A stretch of DNA of 64,000 nt from an uncultured Actinomycetes bacterium. Its GTDB lineage: Bacteria > Actinomycetota > Actinomycetes > Nanopelagicales > Nanopelagicaceae. Shown in pieces: positions 48,819-58,186 of this stretch. Made by a program: the position numbers and the translations under genes. How positions within the stretch are numbered: the first letter of the stretch is position 1; every line of letters begins with the position of its first letter. The stretch covers positions 1 to 64,000 of the forward strand of contig CALBFE010000016.1 in NCBI GenBank assembly GCA_937888825.1, in the 5' to 3' direction. Under the pieces are notes generated by a model. It had not been told where the DNA came from. It ran no database searches and worked only from the letters and a program-made list of their open reading frames with translations.

Positions 48819-50702
48819 GTGGCAACGCCACGGCTATTTAGACTTAAGTCGCAGATTGCACCTGCGCATAGTGGTCCTGTGGCAACAGATTTACCGTATG
48901 CACGAGTCTGGGTTGATACAGGTGTGTTTCATCTAGATACCCCATATGACTATGAAGTCCCAGAAAAATATTCTCATTTGGTTAGAACTGGCGTACGTGT
49001 GCAAGTTCCCTTTGGAAGTCGCGAAGTAGAGGGTTTAGTCATTCAACGCGTTGTAGTTCCATACATCACTAATGGTTTGAAATCAATCACAAAAGTACTC
49101 TCACCACACCCTGTTGCTACAACTAAATCGTTAGAGCTAATTGCTCAATGCGCGCAGCGGTGGGCTACAAATCCTTGGGATGTAATACGAAGTGCTATAC
49201 CTGCCCGAGTTGCGGCCGTCGATAAGGCCTATGTTTCTAAGGAGTTGCAGGTATCTCGATCAAATAATGAGGCTGATTTATCTTTTCGAGCATTTGAACC
49301 TCATGATTCTGCATATGCGCAGGTAGCACTCATCGCACGTGAGGCAAGCAGAAAGGGGCAGGTATTAATTGTTGCTCCAGATGAGCGTGACATTCTTGCA
49401 ATTATTGCCCAGCTCAATGGAGTAGCGGCGTCGATTTTACGTATTGATAGTGGTGCCCCACGTAATGAGAGATACCAGAATTTCTTACACTCCTTGGAAT
49501 CTAATAATCAGATTATTATCGGCTCTAGAAGTGCGATATTTACTCCGCTAGCACCAGGATCCGCTCTCATTGTTTTCAAGGAGTCATCTCCAGATCTCTA
49601 TGAAGTACGCTCACCGGCCTGGAACGCCCGCGATGTTGCATTAATGCGCAAGTCAATAGATTCTCTCCGGATTATCTTTACCGGATACGTCCCCTCATTA
49701 GATATTTCTGCGCTCATTGATACAAAGAGAATTAGCTATTTGAACTCCAATTCAAAGATCTCGGTAAAAGCATTCACGCCGGTAGATTCTTCACTACTTC
49801 CAGGCCGAATATTTAGCGACATACGCTCGAGTATTTCTCAAGGCCCGGTTCTTTTCCTCTTGCCTCGCAAGGGTTACGCCAATGGAATTCTTTGTGCGCA
49901 TTGCAAGAATGTCGCTTTGTGTTCGTGTGGGGGACGACTACATCTGACAAGCAAAAGCGCTGATCCTGCTTGTCGAATCTGTGGCACATTGACGAAGGGC
50001 TGGAAGTGCAGTTTTTGTACAAGAGATAAGAAGTTTGTAGTGTCCCGAGGGATTGAACGTGCACAAGAGGAAATAGCTCGTGCTTTTCCTAACACCCCCA
50101 TTGTTCTTTCCTTTGGCGATGTCATTAAGGATCACGTTGAATCGAAGCCGTGTATTGTTTTGGCAACCCCGGGTGCAGTTCCACAAGTGAGTGGGGGATA
50201 CAGCGCAGTGGTAGTTCTTGAAGGCCTTTCATACTTTAGTCATGATGATTTGCGGGCTAATGAGAGGGCTAATGAGTTTTTCTTTGAGGTTTCAGGTTCG
50301 GTGAAGAAAGGGGGAGTAGTTCTACTTGCGATAGATGATTCTCACCCTATTGTTTCCAGTTTGATTCGTTGGAATCCTTCTACTATCTTGAAGCGCGAAT
50401 TAGCGCAACGATCTGAGATTTCTTTCCCACCATCAGTTAATAGCGCTGTCATGATTCTTCCAACTTCGCAGGCAAGTCCAATCGTCGCTGGCATCAATAG
50501 AGCGATCTCTGATTCTCGTTTAGCCAGTGATACGAGAGTGTTAGGGCCAACTAAAATTGATGGTGAATCAAGTAAAGTCGTGATTCTTTACTCATCAGAT
50601 TCAAGGCCAGCTTTAACGGCGTTTTTACATGAGCTGATGCGACGCAGAAGTATCGCTAAGAAGTCGGATTCCAGCCTTCGAATCGATCCATATTCACTTT
50701 AG
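48819..50702 (+). CDS. priA: PriA-like primosomal protein without helicase motifs
   Basis: 627 residues. N-terminal DNA-binding domain (ARVWVDTGVFHLDTPYDYEV, VRVQVPFGSREVEGLV) and eight zinc-type cysteines (CAHCKNVALCSC and CRICGTLTKGWKCSFC). The Walker A GxTGSGKT is absent and the DEEH position reads KESS after IVF. Actinobacterial PriA proteins are known to lack detectable helicase motifs, so this is the expected form and it probably loads replication machinery without unwinding. GTG start 5 nt after metK. Confidence 0.88.
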   Translation: MATPRLFRLKSQIAPAHSGPVATDLPYARVWVDTGVFHLDTPYDYEVPEKYSHLVRTGVRVQVPFGSREVEGLVIQRVVVPYITNGLKSITKVLSPHPVATTKSLELIAQCAQRWATNPWDVIRSAIPARVAAVDKAYVSKELQVSRSNNEADLSFRAFEPHDSAYAQVALIAREASRKGQVLIVAPDERDILAIIAQLNGVAASILRIDSGAPRNERYQNFLHSLESNNQIIIGSRSAIFTPLAPGSALIVFKESSPDLYEVRSPAWNARDVALMRKSIDSLRIIFTGYVPSLDISALIDTKRISYLNSNSKISVKAFTPVDSSLLPGRIFSDIRSSISQGPVLFLLPRKGYANGILCAHCKNVALCSCGGRLHLTSKSADPACRICGTLTKGWKCSFCTRDKKFVVSRGIERAQEEIARAFPNTPIVLSFGDVIKDHVESKPCIVLATPGAVPQVSGGYSAVVVLEGLSYFSHDDLRANERANEFFFEVSGSVKKGGVVLLAIDDSHPIVSSLIRWNPSTILKRELAQRSEISFPPSVNSAVMILPTSQASPIVAGINRAISDSRLASDTRVLGPTKIDGESSKVVILYSSDSRPALTAFLHELMRRRSIAKKSDSSLRIDPYSL

Positions 50703-50711
50703 TATTTTTGA

Positions 50712-50717
50712 TAGACT
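50712..50717 (+). promoter_or_regulatory. -10 box of a leaderless promoter for def
   Basis: TAGACT, then 6 nt, then ATG 50724. Confidence 0.5.
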
Positions 50718-50723
50718 TCAGAC

Positions 50724-51284
50724 ATGTCGATTCAAGAAATTCGTTTATTCGGTGACCCAGTGCTTTTAACGCCGGCATCACCTGTAGTCGACTTTGATAA
50801 AGAGCTCCGCAAGTTGGTTGCAGATCTCACCGACACAATGCTGGAAGCTCCTGGTGCTGGCCTTGCCGCACCGCAAATAGGGGTTCCTTTGCGAGTGTTT
50901 ACTTGGCACGTAGATGATGTTCTGGGGCATTTAATTAATCCAACTCTCTCACTTGGTGAGGAGATTCAAGATGGTGAAGAAGGTTGTCTTTCATTTCCTG
51001 AGCTGCGCTATGACGCAAAGCGCGCAATGAATGCAGTTGCTAGGGGCTTTAATATGTTTGGTGAACCTGTTGTAATCGAAGGTACTGAATTCTTAGCACG
51101 CGCTTTACAACATGAAACTGACCATCTCGATGGCATTCTTTTTATAGATCGCTTATCCCCAGAAGTTCGCAAGTTAGCTATGCGTGAAATTCGTGAATCA
51201 GAATGGTTCAACGCACAGAGTGAAAGTGGCACTACACCAAATATTAAGACGTCACCGCACTCGCTTTTCGGACGGAATACTTAA
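50724..51284 (+). CDS. def: peptide deformylase
   Basis: Metalloenzyme removing the N-formyl group from new proteins. The three family motifs are present: GAGLAAPQIG, EGCLSFP with the metal Cys, and QHETDHLDG with HExxH. 186 residues. Followed directly by fmt, the enzyme that adds the formyl group, with a one-base overlap. Confidence 0.97.
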   Translation: MSIQEIRLFGDPVLLTPASPVVDFDKELRKLVADLTDTMLEAPGAGLAAPQIGVPLRVFTWHVDDVLGHLINPTLSLGEEIQDGEEGCLSFPELRYDAKRAMNAVARGFNMFGEPVVIEGTEFLARALQHETDHLDGILFIDRLSPEVRKLAMREIRESEWFNAQSESGTTPNIKTSPHSLFGRNT

Positions 51285-52192
51285 TGCGTTTAGGGGTAGC
51301 CGCTACTCCCGAGGTTGCAGTACCCACCCTTAATTGGTTAAAGACCAGTGGGCATACCTTGGTTCGAGTCATCAGCCAACCTGATAAAGCTTCGGGTCGA
51401 GGTCAGGAAATGAACTCCTCGCCTGTAAGCCAGTGGGCAAAAACTAATTCCATCGAATTGATTACGCCAACTACAGTTTCAGAAATAGATGGTGCCTTGT
51501 CAGATCTTGATCTATTGATCACGATTGGATACGGCCGAATTCTGCCAGCGACGACTCTGTTGATACCAAAATTTGGCTGTATTAATCTGCATTTCTCTCT
51601 CTTACCCAAATATCGAGGCGCAGCACCGGTTCAAAGAGCAATTGAAGCCGGCGAAACAGAGAGTGGAGTGAGCGTCTTTGCACTTGATCCTGGTATGGAT
51701 ACAGGACCGATATACACATCAATCACAGTTCCAATAGATTCAACTATGCGCAGCTATGAGCTACTAGAAAAACTTTCCACTGTTGGAGTGGATGCGGTTA
51801 GGGATGCATTGGTTGCTATCGAGGGTGGGGCTACTCCCACTGCGCAAACAGGCCAGCCAACATTGGCTGCAAAAATTACTCGGGAAGAAGCGAGATTGAA
51901 TTGGAACTCCTCCGCCGATTCACTTCTCAATAAGATTCGTGCTTTTTATCCGCAACCGCAAGCATGGACTAATTTTCGCGGACAACCTCTTAAGATATCG
52001 GCAGCTAAGATTGGTGAATCTGATCTTAATTTGGAACCCGGTGAATTAAGAGTTGTAGGAAAGGATTGCTGTATAGGATCAGCTCATGGTTTCCTTATTT
52101 TGGAAAGTCTGACTCCTGCAGGTAAAAAAGAAATGTCAGCTTTAGATTGGTCACGAGGAGCACGTTTTGAGAGCACGGAACGCTGTGGTTGA
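51284..52192 (+). CDS. fmt: methionyl-tRNA formyltransferase
   Basis: Transfers formyl from 10-formyl-THF to initiator Met-tRNA. RLGVAATPEVAVPTL, ASGRGQ, the catalytic Asn-His segment CINLHFSLLPKYRGAAPVQ, ALDPGMDTGPIY, and the C-terminal INKIRAF-like LLNKIRAFYPQP. 302 residues. Overlaps rsmB by 26 nt. Confidence 0.96.
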   Translation: MRLGVAATPEVAVPTLNWLKTSGHTLVRVISQPDKASGRGQEMNSSPVSQWAKTNSIELITPTTVSEIDGALSDLDLLITIGYGRILPATTLLIPKFGCINLHFSLLPKYRGAAPVQRAIEAGETESGVSVFALDPGMDTGPIYTSITVPIDSTMRSYELLEKLSTVGVDAVRDALVAIEGGATPTAQTGQPTLAAKITREEARLNWNSSADSLLNKIRAFYPQPQAWTNFRGQPLKISAAKIGESDLNLEPGELRVVGKDCCIGSAHGFLILESLTPAGKKEMSALDWSRGARFESTERCG

Positions 52193-53534
52193 GGCCAGAC
52201 GCAATACCTTCAAAGCTCCTAAGCCAGATGCTGTTCGACTCCTTGCATTCGATCTCATCGCTGAAGTAAATCAAAATGGAGGCTACTCAAATCTTCTTTT
52301 GCCGGCGGCCCTTAGTGCAACTTCATTAGAAGATCGAGACCGTAACCTAGTTACCGAGCTCGTCTATGGAACTTTGCGTATGCAGGGAAAGCATGACTGG
52401 GTTCTTGGCCAGATTTCGGATAGACCGTGGAATGAAGTTGATTCAGGAATCATTGATGTTGCCCGAATGGGTGTTCACCAGATTCATGAGCTGCGAATTC
52501 CAGATCATGCAGCCGTTTCTGCAACGGTTGAAGTGGCACGTAAGCGTCTAGGGGAGTCTAAGGCCAGCTTTGTTAACGCTCTTTTGCGCTCTGTTACCCG
52601 TAAGAGCTATGACGAATGGTTTGCTCCACTTGATGAGATCACGGATAAGGTTGTAAAACTTTCTATTCAATATTCGCATCCTCACTGGATAATCTCTGCA
52701 TACTTTGATTTATTGAAAGATTGGGAAGCGGTCGAGGCAGAGCTTGCTACGAACAATGTTCCAGCCCTTCCGACCTTAGTTTCTTGGCCTGGCTATTCGA
52801 CTCAGGCGGAATTGGTCGAACTAGGGGCTGAAGCAACGATTTATTCGAAGTTAGGTGCTCGCTTAAAGGGTAATCCAGGAAATCTAGATGTGATTAAGCA
52901 TCGCCTAGCAGGTGTGCAGGATGAAGGTTCTCAGTTAGTTGCCACTGTTTTTGCCGCAGTGGCTTCTGGTAATTCTTGGTTGGATCTTTGTGCAGGACCT
53001 GGGGGTAAGGCGGCGCTTCTTTCTAGTATCGCCAAGGAACGTGAAATTAATTTCACTGCGAATGAGTTTTCAGCACCTCGCGCAGAATTAGTAAAAAAAG
53101 TTGTCCATGGTGCAACTGTGTGGTGCGGGGATGGACGCGATATCGCAACACACGGACAGACATTCGATGCAGTAATCGTTGATGCGCCTTGCACGGGTTT
53201 AGGGGCGCTGCGCCGAAGACCTGAGGTCAGATGGCGCAGAACCTTAAGTGATCTTCGTGAACTTACTTCGTTGCAAAGAGATCTTCTCGATGGTGCAGTA
53301 GCTGTGATGAATACTGGGGCTGTCTTGGGATATGCAACATGCTCACCACACCTGGCTGAAACCACTGTGCAAGTTCTAGATATCTTGAAGAAATATCCAG
53401 AGTTGGAACAGTTAGACATTAGCGAGTTTCTTCCGGTCAACTTGAAAGATGCCACCCGTGGCAAATCAATGTCTTTATGGACGCACAAACATGGCACGGA
53501 TGCGATGTTTCTGGCGCTGCTACGAAAGAAGTAG
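52167..53534 (+). CDS. rsmB: 16S rRNA (cytosine-967-C5)-methyltransferase
   Basis: 455 residues. N-terminal NusB-like RNA-binding domain (VRLLAFDLIAEV to about 140) and a SAM-dependent domain with LDLCAGPGGKAALLSS, VIVDAPCTGLGALRRRPEVRW and YATCSPHLAETTV, giving the two m5C cysteines. TTG 52167 is chosen because GAGGAG lies 6 nt before it, inside fmt. The NusB-like domain is distinct from the separate nusB gene. Confidence 0.94.
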   Translation: MRARNAVVEARRNTFKAPKPDAVRLLAFDLIAEVNQNGGYSNLLLPAALSATSLEDRDRNLVTELVYGTLRMQGKHDWVLGQISDRPWNEVDSGIIDVARMGVHQIHELRIPDHAAVSATVEVARKRLGESKASFVNALLRSVTRKSYDEWFAPLDEITDKVVKLSIQYSHPHWIISAYFDLLKDWEAVEAELATNNVPALPTLVSWPGYSTQAELVELGAEATIYSKLGARLKGNPGNLDVIKHRLAGVQDEGSQLVATVFAAVASGNSWLDLCAGPGGKAALLSSIAKEREINFTANEFSAPRAELVKKVVHGATVWCGDGRDIATHGQTFDAVIVDAPCTGLGALRRRPEVRWRRTLSDLRELTSLQRDLLDGAVAVMNTGAVLGYATCSPHLAETTVQVLDILKKYPELEQLDISEFLPVNLKDATRGKSMSLWTHKHGTDAMFLALLRKK

Positions 53535-53546
53535 CACCATGGCAGT

Positions 53547-53552
53547 TAGGCT
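53547..53552 (+). promoter_or_regulatory. -10 box of a leaderless promoter for rpe
   Basis: TAGGCT, then 6 nt, then ATG 53559. Confidence 0.5.
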
Positions 53553-53558
53553 AGAGAT

Positions 53559-54221
53559 ATGAAGCGTGAGATTCACATAACTCCTAGCATTCTCAACGCT
53601 GATTTTGATAATCTAGAGCGGGAGATCGCCAAGATCTCAAGTGTTTCAGACCTGATACATCTAGATGTTATGGACAATATTTTCGTTCCTAACTTCACCT
53701 TCGATTTTCAAAGCGCAAGCACAATCATTAAGGGTTGTCCTATTGGTGTGGATGCACATTTAATGGTTGCTGACGTTGATGAAATCGCTCCGTTCTATGC
53801 CCAAGTTGGCTGCGCAAGTGTGACCATTCATGCCGAAGCAGCCAAGAATATTGGTCAGACATTGCGAGCTATTCGTAGTGAAGGAGCACGTTCTGGTTTA
53901 GCGCTTAAGCCAAATACGTCAATAGCCGATTATGAGGAATTTACTGATCTCGTGGACATGTTTTTGATTATGACTGTTGAACCAGGTTTTGGCGGGCAAA
54001 AATTCATGCGCGACATGATGGACAAAGTCCGAGCAACCCGTAAAGTAATTGGAGATCGCCCAATCTGGCTACAAGTTGATGGAGGCATATCGCTAGAGAC
54101 TATAGAAATTGCAGTCGAAGCTGGGGCTGACACATTTGTGGCAGGGAGTGCAGTCTTTAAATCTGATGACCCAGCTGCGATGGTGCTCGCTTTGCGTGAT
54201 CTTGCACAGGGCGCGAGTTAA
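53559..54221 (+). CDS. rpe: ribulose-phosphate 3-epimerase
   Basis: TIM-barrel metalloenzyme interconverting ribulose- and xylulose-5-phosphate. ITPSILNADFDNLE, HLDVMDNIFVPNFTF, DAHLMVAD, TVEPGFGGQKFM and LQVDGGI are the metal- and phosphate-binding segments. 220 residues. It has its own leaderless promoter, separate from rsmB. Confidence 0.96.
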   Translation: MKREIHITPSILNADFDNLEREIAKISSVSDLIHLDVMDNIFVPNFTFDFQSASTIIKGCPIGVDAHLMVADVDEIAPFYAQVGCASVTIHAEAAKNIGQTLRAIRSEGARSGLALKPNTSIADYEEFTDLVDMFLIMTVEPGFGGQKFMRDMMDKVRATRKVIGDRPIWLQVDGGISLETIEIAVEAGADTFVAGSAVFKSDDPAAMVLALRDLAQGAS

Positions 54222-54273
54222 TAGTCACTCTTGATACAGCAAAAATTGGCAATGGTGGGCGAAAGCTCTCTAG

Positions 54274-54279
54274 TAAACT
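54274..54279 (+). promoter_or_regulatory. -10 box of a leaderless promoter for hisE
   Basis: TAAACT, then 6 nt, then ATG 54286. A TTGGCA at 54246 is too far (22 nt) to be a normal -35. Confidence 0.5.
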
Positions 54280-54285
54280 AAAGCT

Positions 54286-54549
54286 ATGAAATCCTTTGAA
54301 TCTCTATGGGCTGAGTTAAGTGAAAAGGCAGTGCAACGCCCAGAGGGTTCAGGAACTATTGCTGCACTAGATGCTGGTGTTCACGCCATTGGTAAGAAGA
54401 TTTTGGAAGAAGCTGGTGAAGTCTGGTTAGCTGCAGAACATGAGAGTGATGAAGCGTTGGCCGAAGAGATTAGCCAGTTGATTTATCACGTGCAAACATT
54501 GATGTTAGCTCGCGGTCTGAGCCTTGATGATGTCTACACCTACTTATAA
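54286..54549 (+). CDS. hisE: phosphoribosyl-ATP pyrophosphatase
   Basis: Second step of histidine synthesis. All-helical MazG-like fold of 87 residues with the metal-binding [17 protein letters not shown] and [14 protein letters not shown]. Stand-alone, not fused to hisI. hisG follows after 17 nt. Confidence 0.95.
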   Translation: MKSFESLWAELSEKAVQRPEGSGTIAALDAGVHAIGKKILEEAGEVWLAAEHESDEALAEEISQLIYHVQTLMLARGLSLDDVYTYL

Positions 54550-54566
54550 GTGAATCGAGTCCATAT

Positions 54567-55412
54567 ATGTTGCGCATAGCCGTCCCAAATAAAGGTTCTC
54601 TGGCTGAGGAGTCTATTGCCATCCTAAAAGAAGCTGGATACCGCCAACGTACTGATAGCCGTGATCTAGTTCTTATTGATAACGATAACAGCGTGGAGTT
54701 TTACTACCTTCGTCCACGTGATATTGCAATCTATGTTGGCTCGGGGGAGTTAGAGGCTGGAATTACTGGTCGAGATCTCTTGATTGATTCTGCGGCGAGT
54801 GCTCAAGAACTTCTCTCACTCAATTTTGGAGCATCTACATTTAGATTCGCAGCACCCGCAGATCGTGAGTGGAAAGTATCTGATATTGCGGGCAAGCGTG
54901 TTGCAACAGCCTATCCAGGTTTAGTAAATCACCACTTAGCGCAGTTGAATATCAAAGCTGATGTAGTGCGATTAGATGGCGCAGTTGAAAGCAGTGTCAG
55001 ATTAGGTGTTGCAGATCTAATTGCAGATGTTGTCAGTACAGGAAACACCTTACGCCAGGCAGGATTGAAGATATTTGGTGAAGCTATTCTTACGAGCGAA
55101 GCTGTTGTCATCTCTCGAAAAGATGCGGTTATTCCCGCAGAGCTAGAAATTCTCATTCGACGTCTTCAAGGTGTTGTGACAGCTCGAATGTATGTTCTTT
55201 TGGACTACGACATTCCTAAGTCACTGGTTGAGAAAGCTTGTGCAATTACGCCAGGTCTAGAGTCGCCAACGATCTCACCTTTGCAAAATGCTGACTGGGT
55301 TGCTGTTCGTGCCATGGTTAAGCGCAAAGAGACTAATGATGTTATGGATAAACTCTGGGGCCTTGGAGCTCGTGGAATATTAGTAACCGATATTCACGCT
55401 TGTCGTCTTTAA
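54567..55412 (+). CDS. hisG: ATP phosphoribosyltransferase (long form)
   Basis: First, feedback-controlled step of histidine synthesis. LRIAVPNKGSLAEESI, RPRDIAIYVGSGELEAGITG, the PRPP-site ADLIADVVSTGNTLRQAGL, and a C-terminal regulatory ACT-like domain (about 205-281) that binds histidine. 281 residues. Its TAA stop shares bases with the serB stop (TTAA). Confidence 0.96.
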   Translation: MLRIAVPNKGSLAEESIAILKEAGYRQRTDSRDLVLIDNDNSVEFYYLRPRDIAIYVGSGELEAGITGRDLLIDSAASAQELLSLNFGASTFRFAAPADREWKVSDIAGKRVATAYPGLVNHHLAQLNIKADVVRLDGAVESSVRLGVADLIADVVSTGNTLRQAGLKIFGEAILTSEAVVISRKDAVIPAELEILIRRLQGVVTARMYVLLDYDIPKSLVEKACAITPGLESPTISPLQNADWVAVRAMVKRKETNDVMDKLWGLGARGILVTDIHACRL

Positions 55413-56608
55413 TCCTTTTCTGACTCGATATCTTCAATGGAAATGCCTAGTAAATAGAGAACTGAATCCAGATATGGCTCAGATAGTGAACTATCTGCTG
55501 CAGCTTTGACCGCGGGTTTAGCATTAAATGCGATACCTAACCCAGCAGCAGCAATCATGTCTAAATCATTTGCACCATCGCCGATGGCAATTGTTTGTTC
55601 CATAGAAATAGATTCAAGTGCAGCAAATTCGTGCAAAGCGGCGGCCTTCGCAGCTCGATCAATGACTGGACCAGTAATCTCTCCAGTGAGAAAACCATTC
55701 TCTATTCCTAAGATATTTGCCTTGAAATATTTGATTTCTAGTTTCTTAATTAGCGGAGCTATGACATCGATAAAACCGCCTGAAACAACTGCAACAGTGT
55801 GGCCAAGTTTGTGCAGAGTTGAAATCAGAGTTCGAGCACCAGGAGTGAGCAGTATTTGTTGTTGAACTTCTGCGATAGCACTGACTGGAAGACCTTTAAG
55901 TAGTGAAACTCTAGCTCTTAACGATTGTTCAAAATCTAATTCACCACGCATAGCCTGATTAGTAATGGCTATAACTGCATCAGCTACACCAGCCTTAGCT
56001 GCTAGAAGATCGATTACTTCTTGCTGGATCAGAGTGGAATCAACGTCTAACTGCACAAGTTTGCGAGCATGACGCTGTAGTCCGCCGGGTAGAACCGCTA
56101 TGTCTATGCCACTGCTAGCAGCAATTGGTGAGAGAGTTTGACTCAAAATATCCTTTTTAGCACCAGAGATCACAAACTCAATAGCTGTCACTGGGCTTGA
56201 AGCCAAGCGAGTGACACGTTCAATATTTGCACCGCTCTGATTTATCCCTGCGGCCAACTCTGAAATTGCTTTCGGATTAATTTGCCTCGACAAGATTACG
56301 ACGTGAACTAGATTGTTTTTGGTAGATATTGCCGACTTTTCCTCGTATGAGAAAAGAGTAGCTATATCCACATCCAAACTAGCCGCACAGCTTTCCAAAT
56401 CCGCAGCAATCGCACTCTCATGTGCGGGATTAAGGGCTATTAAAACGGTAAGAATGAGTCGATCTTTAATAACTACCTGTTCGATATCCACCACTGTTAT
56501 GGCAAAGACAGAAAGGACCTCAAAGAGGGATGCAGTAATTCCAGGCTTGTCTACGCCGCTCAGAAGGATCAGACCAGTGTATTGCTCATTATCTGCGCTA
56601 GTACTCAT
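55409..56608 (-). CDS. serB: phosphoserine phosphatase with N-terminal ACT domains
   Basis: 399 residues: an N-terminal ACT domain (GLILLSGVDKPGITASLFE), a second ACT-like region (VVILSRQINPKAISEL), then a HAD phosphatase with LDVDSTLIQQEV (nucleophile Asp), VAVVSGGFIDVI and GDGANDLDMIAAAGLGIAFN. This matches the SerB2-type of actinobacteria; the ACT domains suggest serine feedback. Candidate -10 TAAGAT upstream at 56629-56624 on the minus strand. Confidence 0.95.
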   Translation of the reverse strand: MSTSADNEQYTGLILLSGVDKPGITASLFEVLSVFAITVVDIEQVVIKDRLILTVLIALNPAHESAIAADLESCAASLDVDIATLFSYEEKSAISTKNNLVHVVILSRQINPKAISELAAGINQSGANIERVTRLASSPVTAIEFVISGAKKDILSQTLSPIAASSGIDIAVLPGGLQRHARKLVQLDVDSTLIQQEVIDLLAAKAGVADAVIAITNQAMRGELDFEQSLRARVSLLKGLPVSAIAEVQQQILLTPGARTLISTLHKLGHTVAVVSGGFIDVIAPLIKKLEIKYFKANILGIENGFLTGEITGPVIDRAAKAAALHEFAALESISMEQTIAIGDGANDLDMIAAAGLGIAFNAKPAVKAAADSSLSEPYLDSVLYLLGISIEDIESEKD

Positions 56609-56695
56609 GATGAGACCAAGATTATCTTAAAATCACATCGCGCAATTGCCACTAATCAGGCATTTGTTGCTCTCTAACCAGTATCTTTTTGCTCT

Positions 56696-57487
56696 ATGAC
56701 CACATCACCTGTACTCGAGCTGAGGGATGTTTCAGTACGTCGTGGTGAAAAAATCATTCTTGGACCGTTAAATTTTCAAATAGCTCAGGGCGAGCGTTGG
56801 GTCATTCTCGGACCCAATGGCGCCGGTAAATCAACTCTCTTACAGATTCTGGCAACAAAGATTTTCCCAACACATGGAACAGTCACTGTTCTGGGTAAAC
56901 AAATGGGTCGGGTTGATCTTTTTGAACTTCGCACGCGTATTGGAATTTGCGGAGCACCAATCGCCCAAGATATTCCAAGTGATGAAAAAGTGAAGGACGT
57001 TGTTTTAACAGCAGCCTATGCAATCTTGGGTAGATGGAATGAAGACTATGACTTATGGGATGAATCTAGAGCTATTGCGTTATTGACCACTTTCGGTGTG
57101 CGCGATCTAGGTGATCGCCTCTATGGATCGCTGAGTGAAGGTGAAAAGAAGCGAACACAGATTGCACGAGCACTGATGGCAGATCCTGAACTTCTTTTAC
57201 TGGATGAACCCGCAGGTGGCTTAGATGTTGGTGGTCGCGAAGATCTCTTGCGTCGCTTTGCTAATTTTGCCGCCGATACAAGCGCTCCAGCAACGATCTT
57301 GGTTACCCACCATATTGAGGAAATACCTGTGGGAACTACGCATGCCTTATTACTCAACGATGGTCAGATCGCAGTGGCTGGGCCAGTTGCCTCAGTGATT
57401 ACTTCTGAACACATTTCTGCGATATTCAATGAAAAGATATCTGTCACGCAAGATTCCGGACGTTTTTTCGCACGTTCTTATCAATAG
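56696..57487 (+). CDS. ABC transporter ATP-binding protein without a visible permease
   Basis: 263-residue ABC ATPase: Walker A GPNGAGKST, signature LSEGEKKRTQIARAL, Walker B LLLLDEPAGGLD, switch His in LVTHHIEEI. The signature is LSEGE rather than LSGGQ, like the YlmA/ModC-related soluble group. No membrane partner is adjacent. In M. tuberculosis a similar gene (Rv3041c) also lies next to serB2. Substrate unknown. A TATCTT hexamer is 8 nt before the ATG. Confidence 0.85.
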   Translation: MTTSPVLELRDVSVRRGEKIILGPLNFQIAQGERWVILGPNGAGKSTLLQILATKIFPTHGTVTVLGKQMGRVDLFELRTRIGICGAPIAQDIPSDEKVKDVVLTAAYAILGRWNEDYDLWDESRAIALLTTFGVRDLGDRLYGSLSEGEKKRTQIARALMADPELLLLDEPAGGLDVGGREDLLRRFANFAADTSAPATILVTHHIEEIPVGTTHALLLNDGQIAVAGPVASVITSEHISAIFNEKISVTQDSGRFFARSYQ

Positions 57488-57489
57488 CC

Positions 57490-58128
57490 ATGGCGCTTTT
57501 TGACCAACTTCATACTGAGTGGCAAAAGGTATTAGCCGATTATCGACCTCTCATATCCAAAATTGATTCACTCATTGATAAGGATGATGTTGCCCCTGCG
57601 TATGAGAATATTTTTGCCGCATATCAACTGCCACCAAGAGAGGTCAAGGTTGCAATCTTTGGTCAAGATCCTTACCCGAGTCCTGGTTATGCGCAAGGTT
57701 TAGCTTTTTCTGTTACCGCAGATACCCAACCTTTCCCCGCATCGTTGAAAAACATACTTAAAGAGCTGGAGAGCGATTGTGGGGTGAAGGCCACTAGTGA
57801 TGGAGATCTACATCGCTGGGCTAATCAGGGTGTTTTTCTGCTCAATCAGATTCTCACAACGCGCCCCACACAATCTCTAGCGCATGAAGATTTTGGCTGG
57901 CAGGAATTCACTGCAGCGACCGCAAGAGTAGTTGGCGAATCAGGGTCCATTGCAATATTTTGGGGAGTAAAGGCGCAACAGCTCGCTCAATATTTTGATC
58001 CAAAGCTCTCAATTAGTTCACCTCACCCAAGTCCATTATCGGCATATAGAGGATTTTTTGGTTCGGCGCCATTCTCTAAAACTAATGCGCTACTTCGCAT
58101 GCAAGGCAAAGAGGAAATTATTTGGTAG
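57490..58128 (+). CDS. ung: uracil-DNA glycosylase (family 1)
   Basis: Removes uracil from DNA. Water-activating motif FGQDPYPSPGYAQGLAFS with the catalytic Asp, the NQGVFLLNQILTT segment, and the C-terminal HPSPLSAYRGFFGSAPFSKTN with the HPSPLS minor-groove loop. 212 residues. Two bases after the ABC gene; terminator follows. Confidence 0.96.
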   Translation: MALFDQLHTEWQKVLADYRPLISKIDSLIDKDDVAPAYENIFAAYQLPPREVKVAIFGQDPYPSPGYAQGLAFSVTADTQPFPASLKNILKELESDCGVKATSDGDLHRWANQGVFLLNQILTTRPTQSLAHEDFGWQEFTAATARVVGESGSIAIFWGVKAQQLAQYFDPKLSISSPHPSPLSAYRGFFGSAPFSKTNALLRMQGKEEIIW

Positions 58129-58133
58129 AAATA

Positions 58134-58167
58134 CTAAGGCCCCGCAGATTTCTCCACGGGGCCTTAG
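58134..58167. terminator. bidirectional terminator between ung and the purine permease
   Basis: Perfect 11-bp stem CTAAGGCCCCG / CGGGGCCTTAG with a 12-nt loop, between two convergent genes. There is no long T tract on either side. It is the clearest hairpin of this kind in the window. Confidence 0.8.
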
Positions 58168-58186
58168 TGAGCTAATTACTGTGTAC

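Noticed and set aside
52931..53497. 188-codon open frame on the minus strand
   Set aside because: Mirror of rsmB coding sequence, with low-complexity Ser/Arg/Pro-rich content and no recognisable motif.
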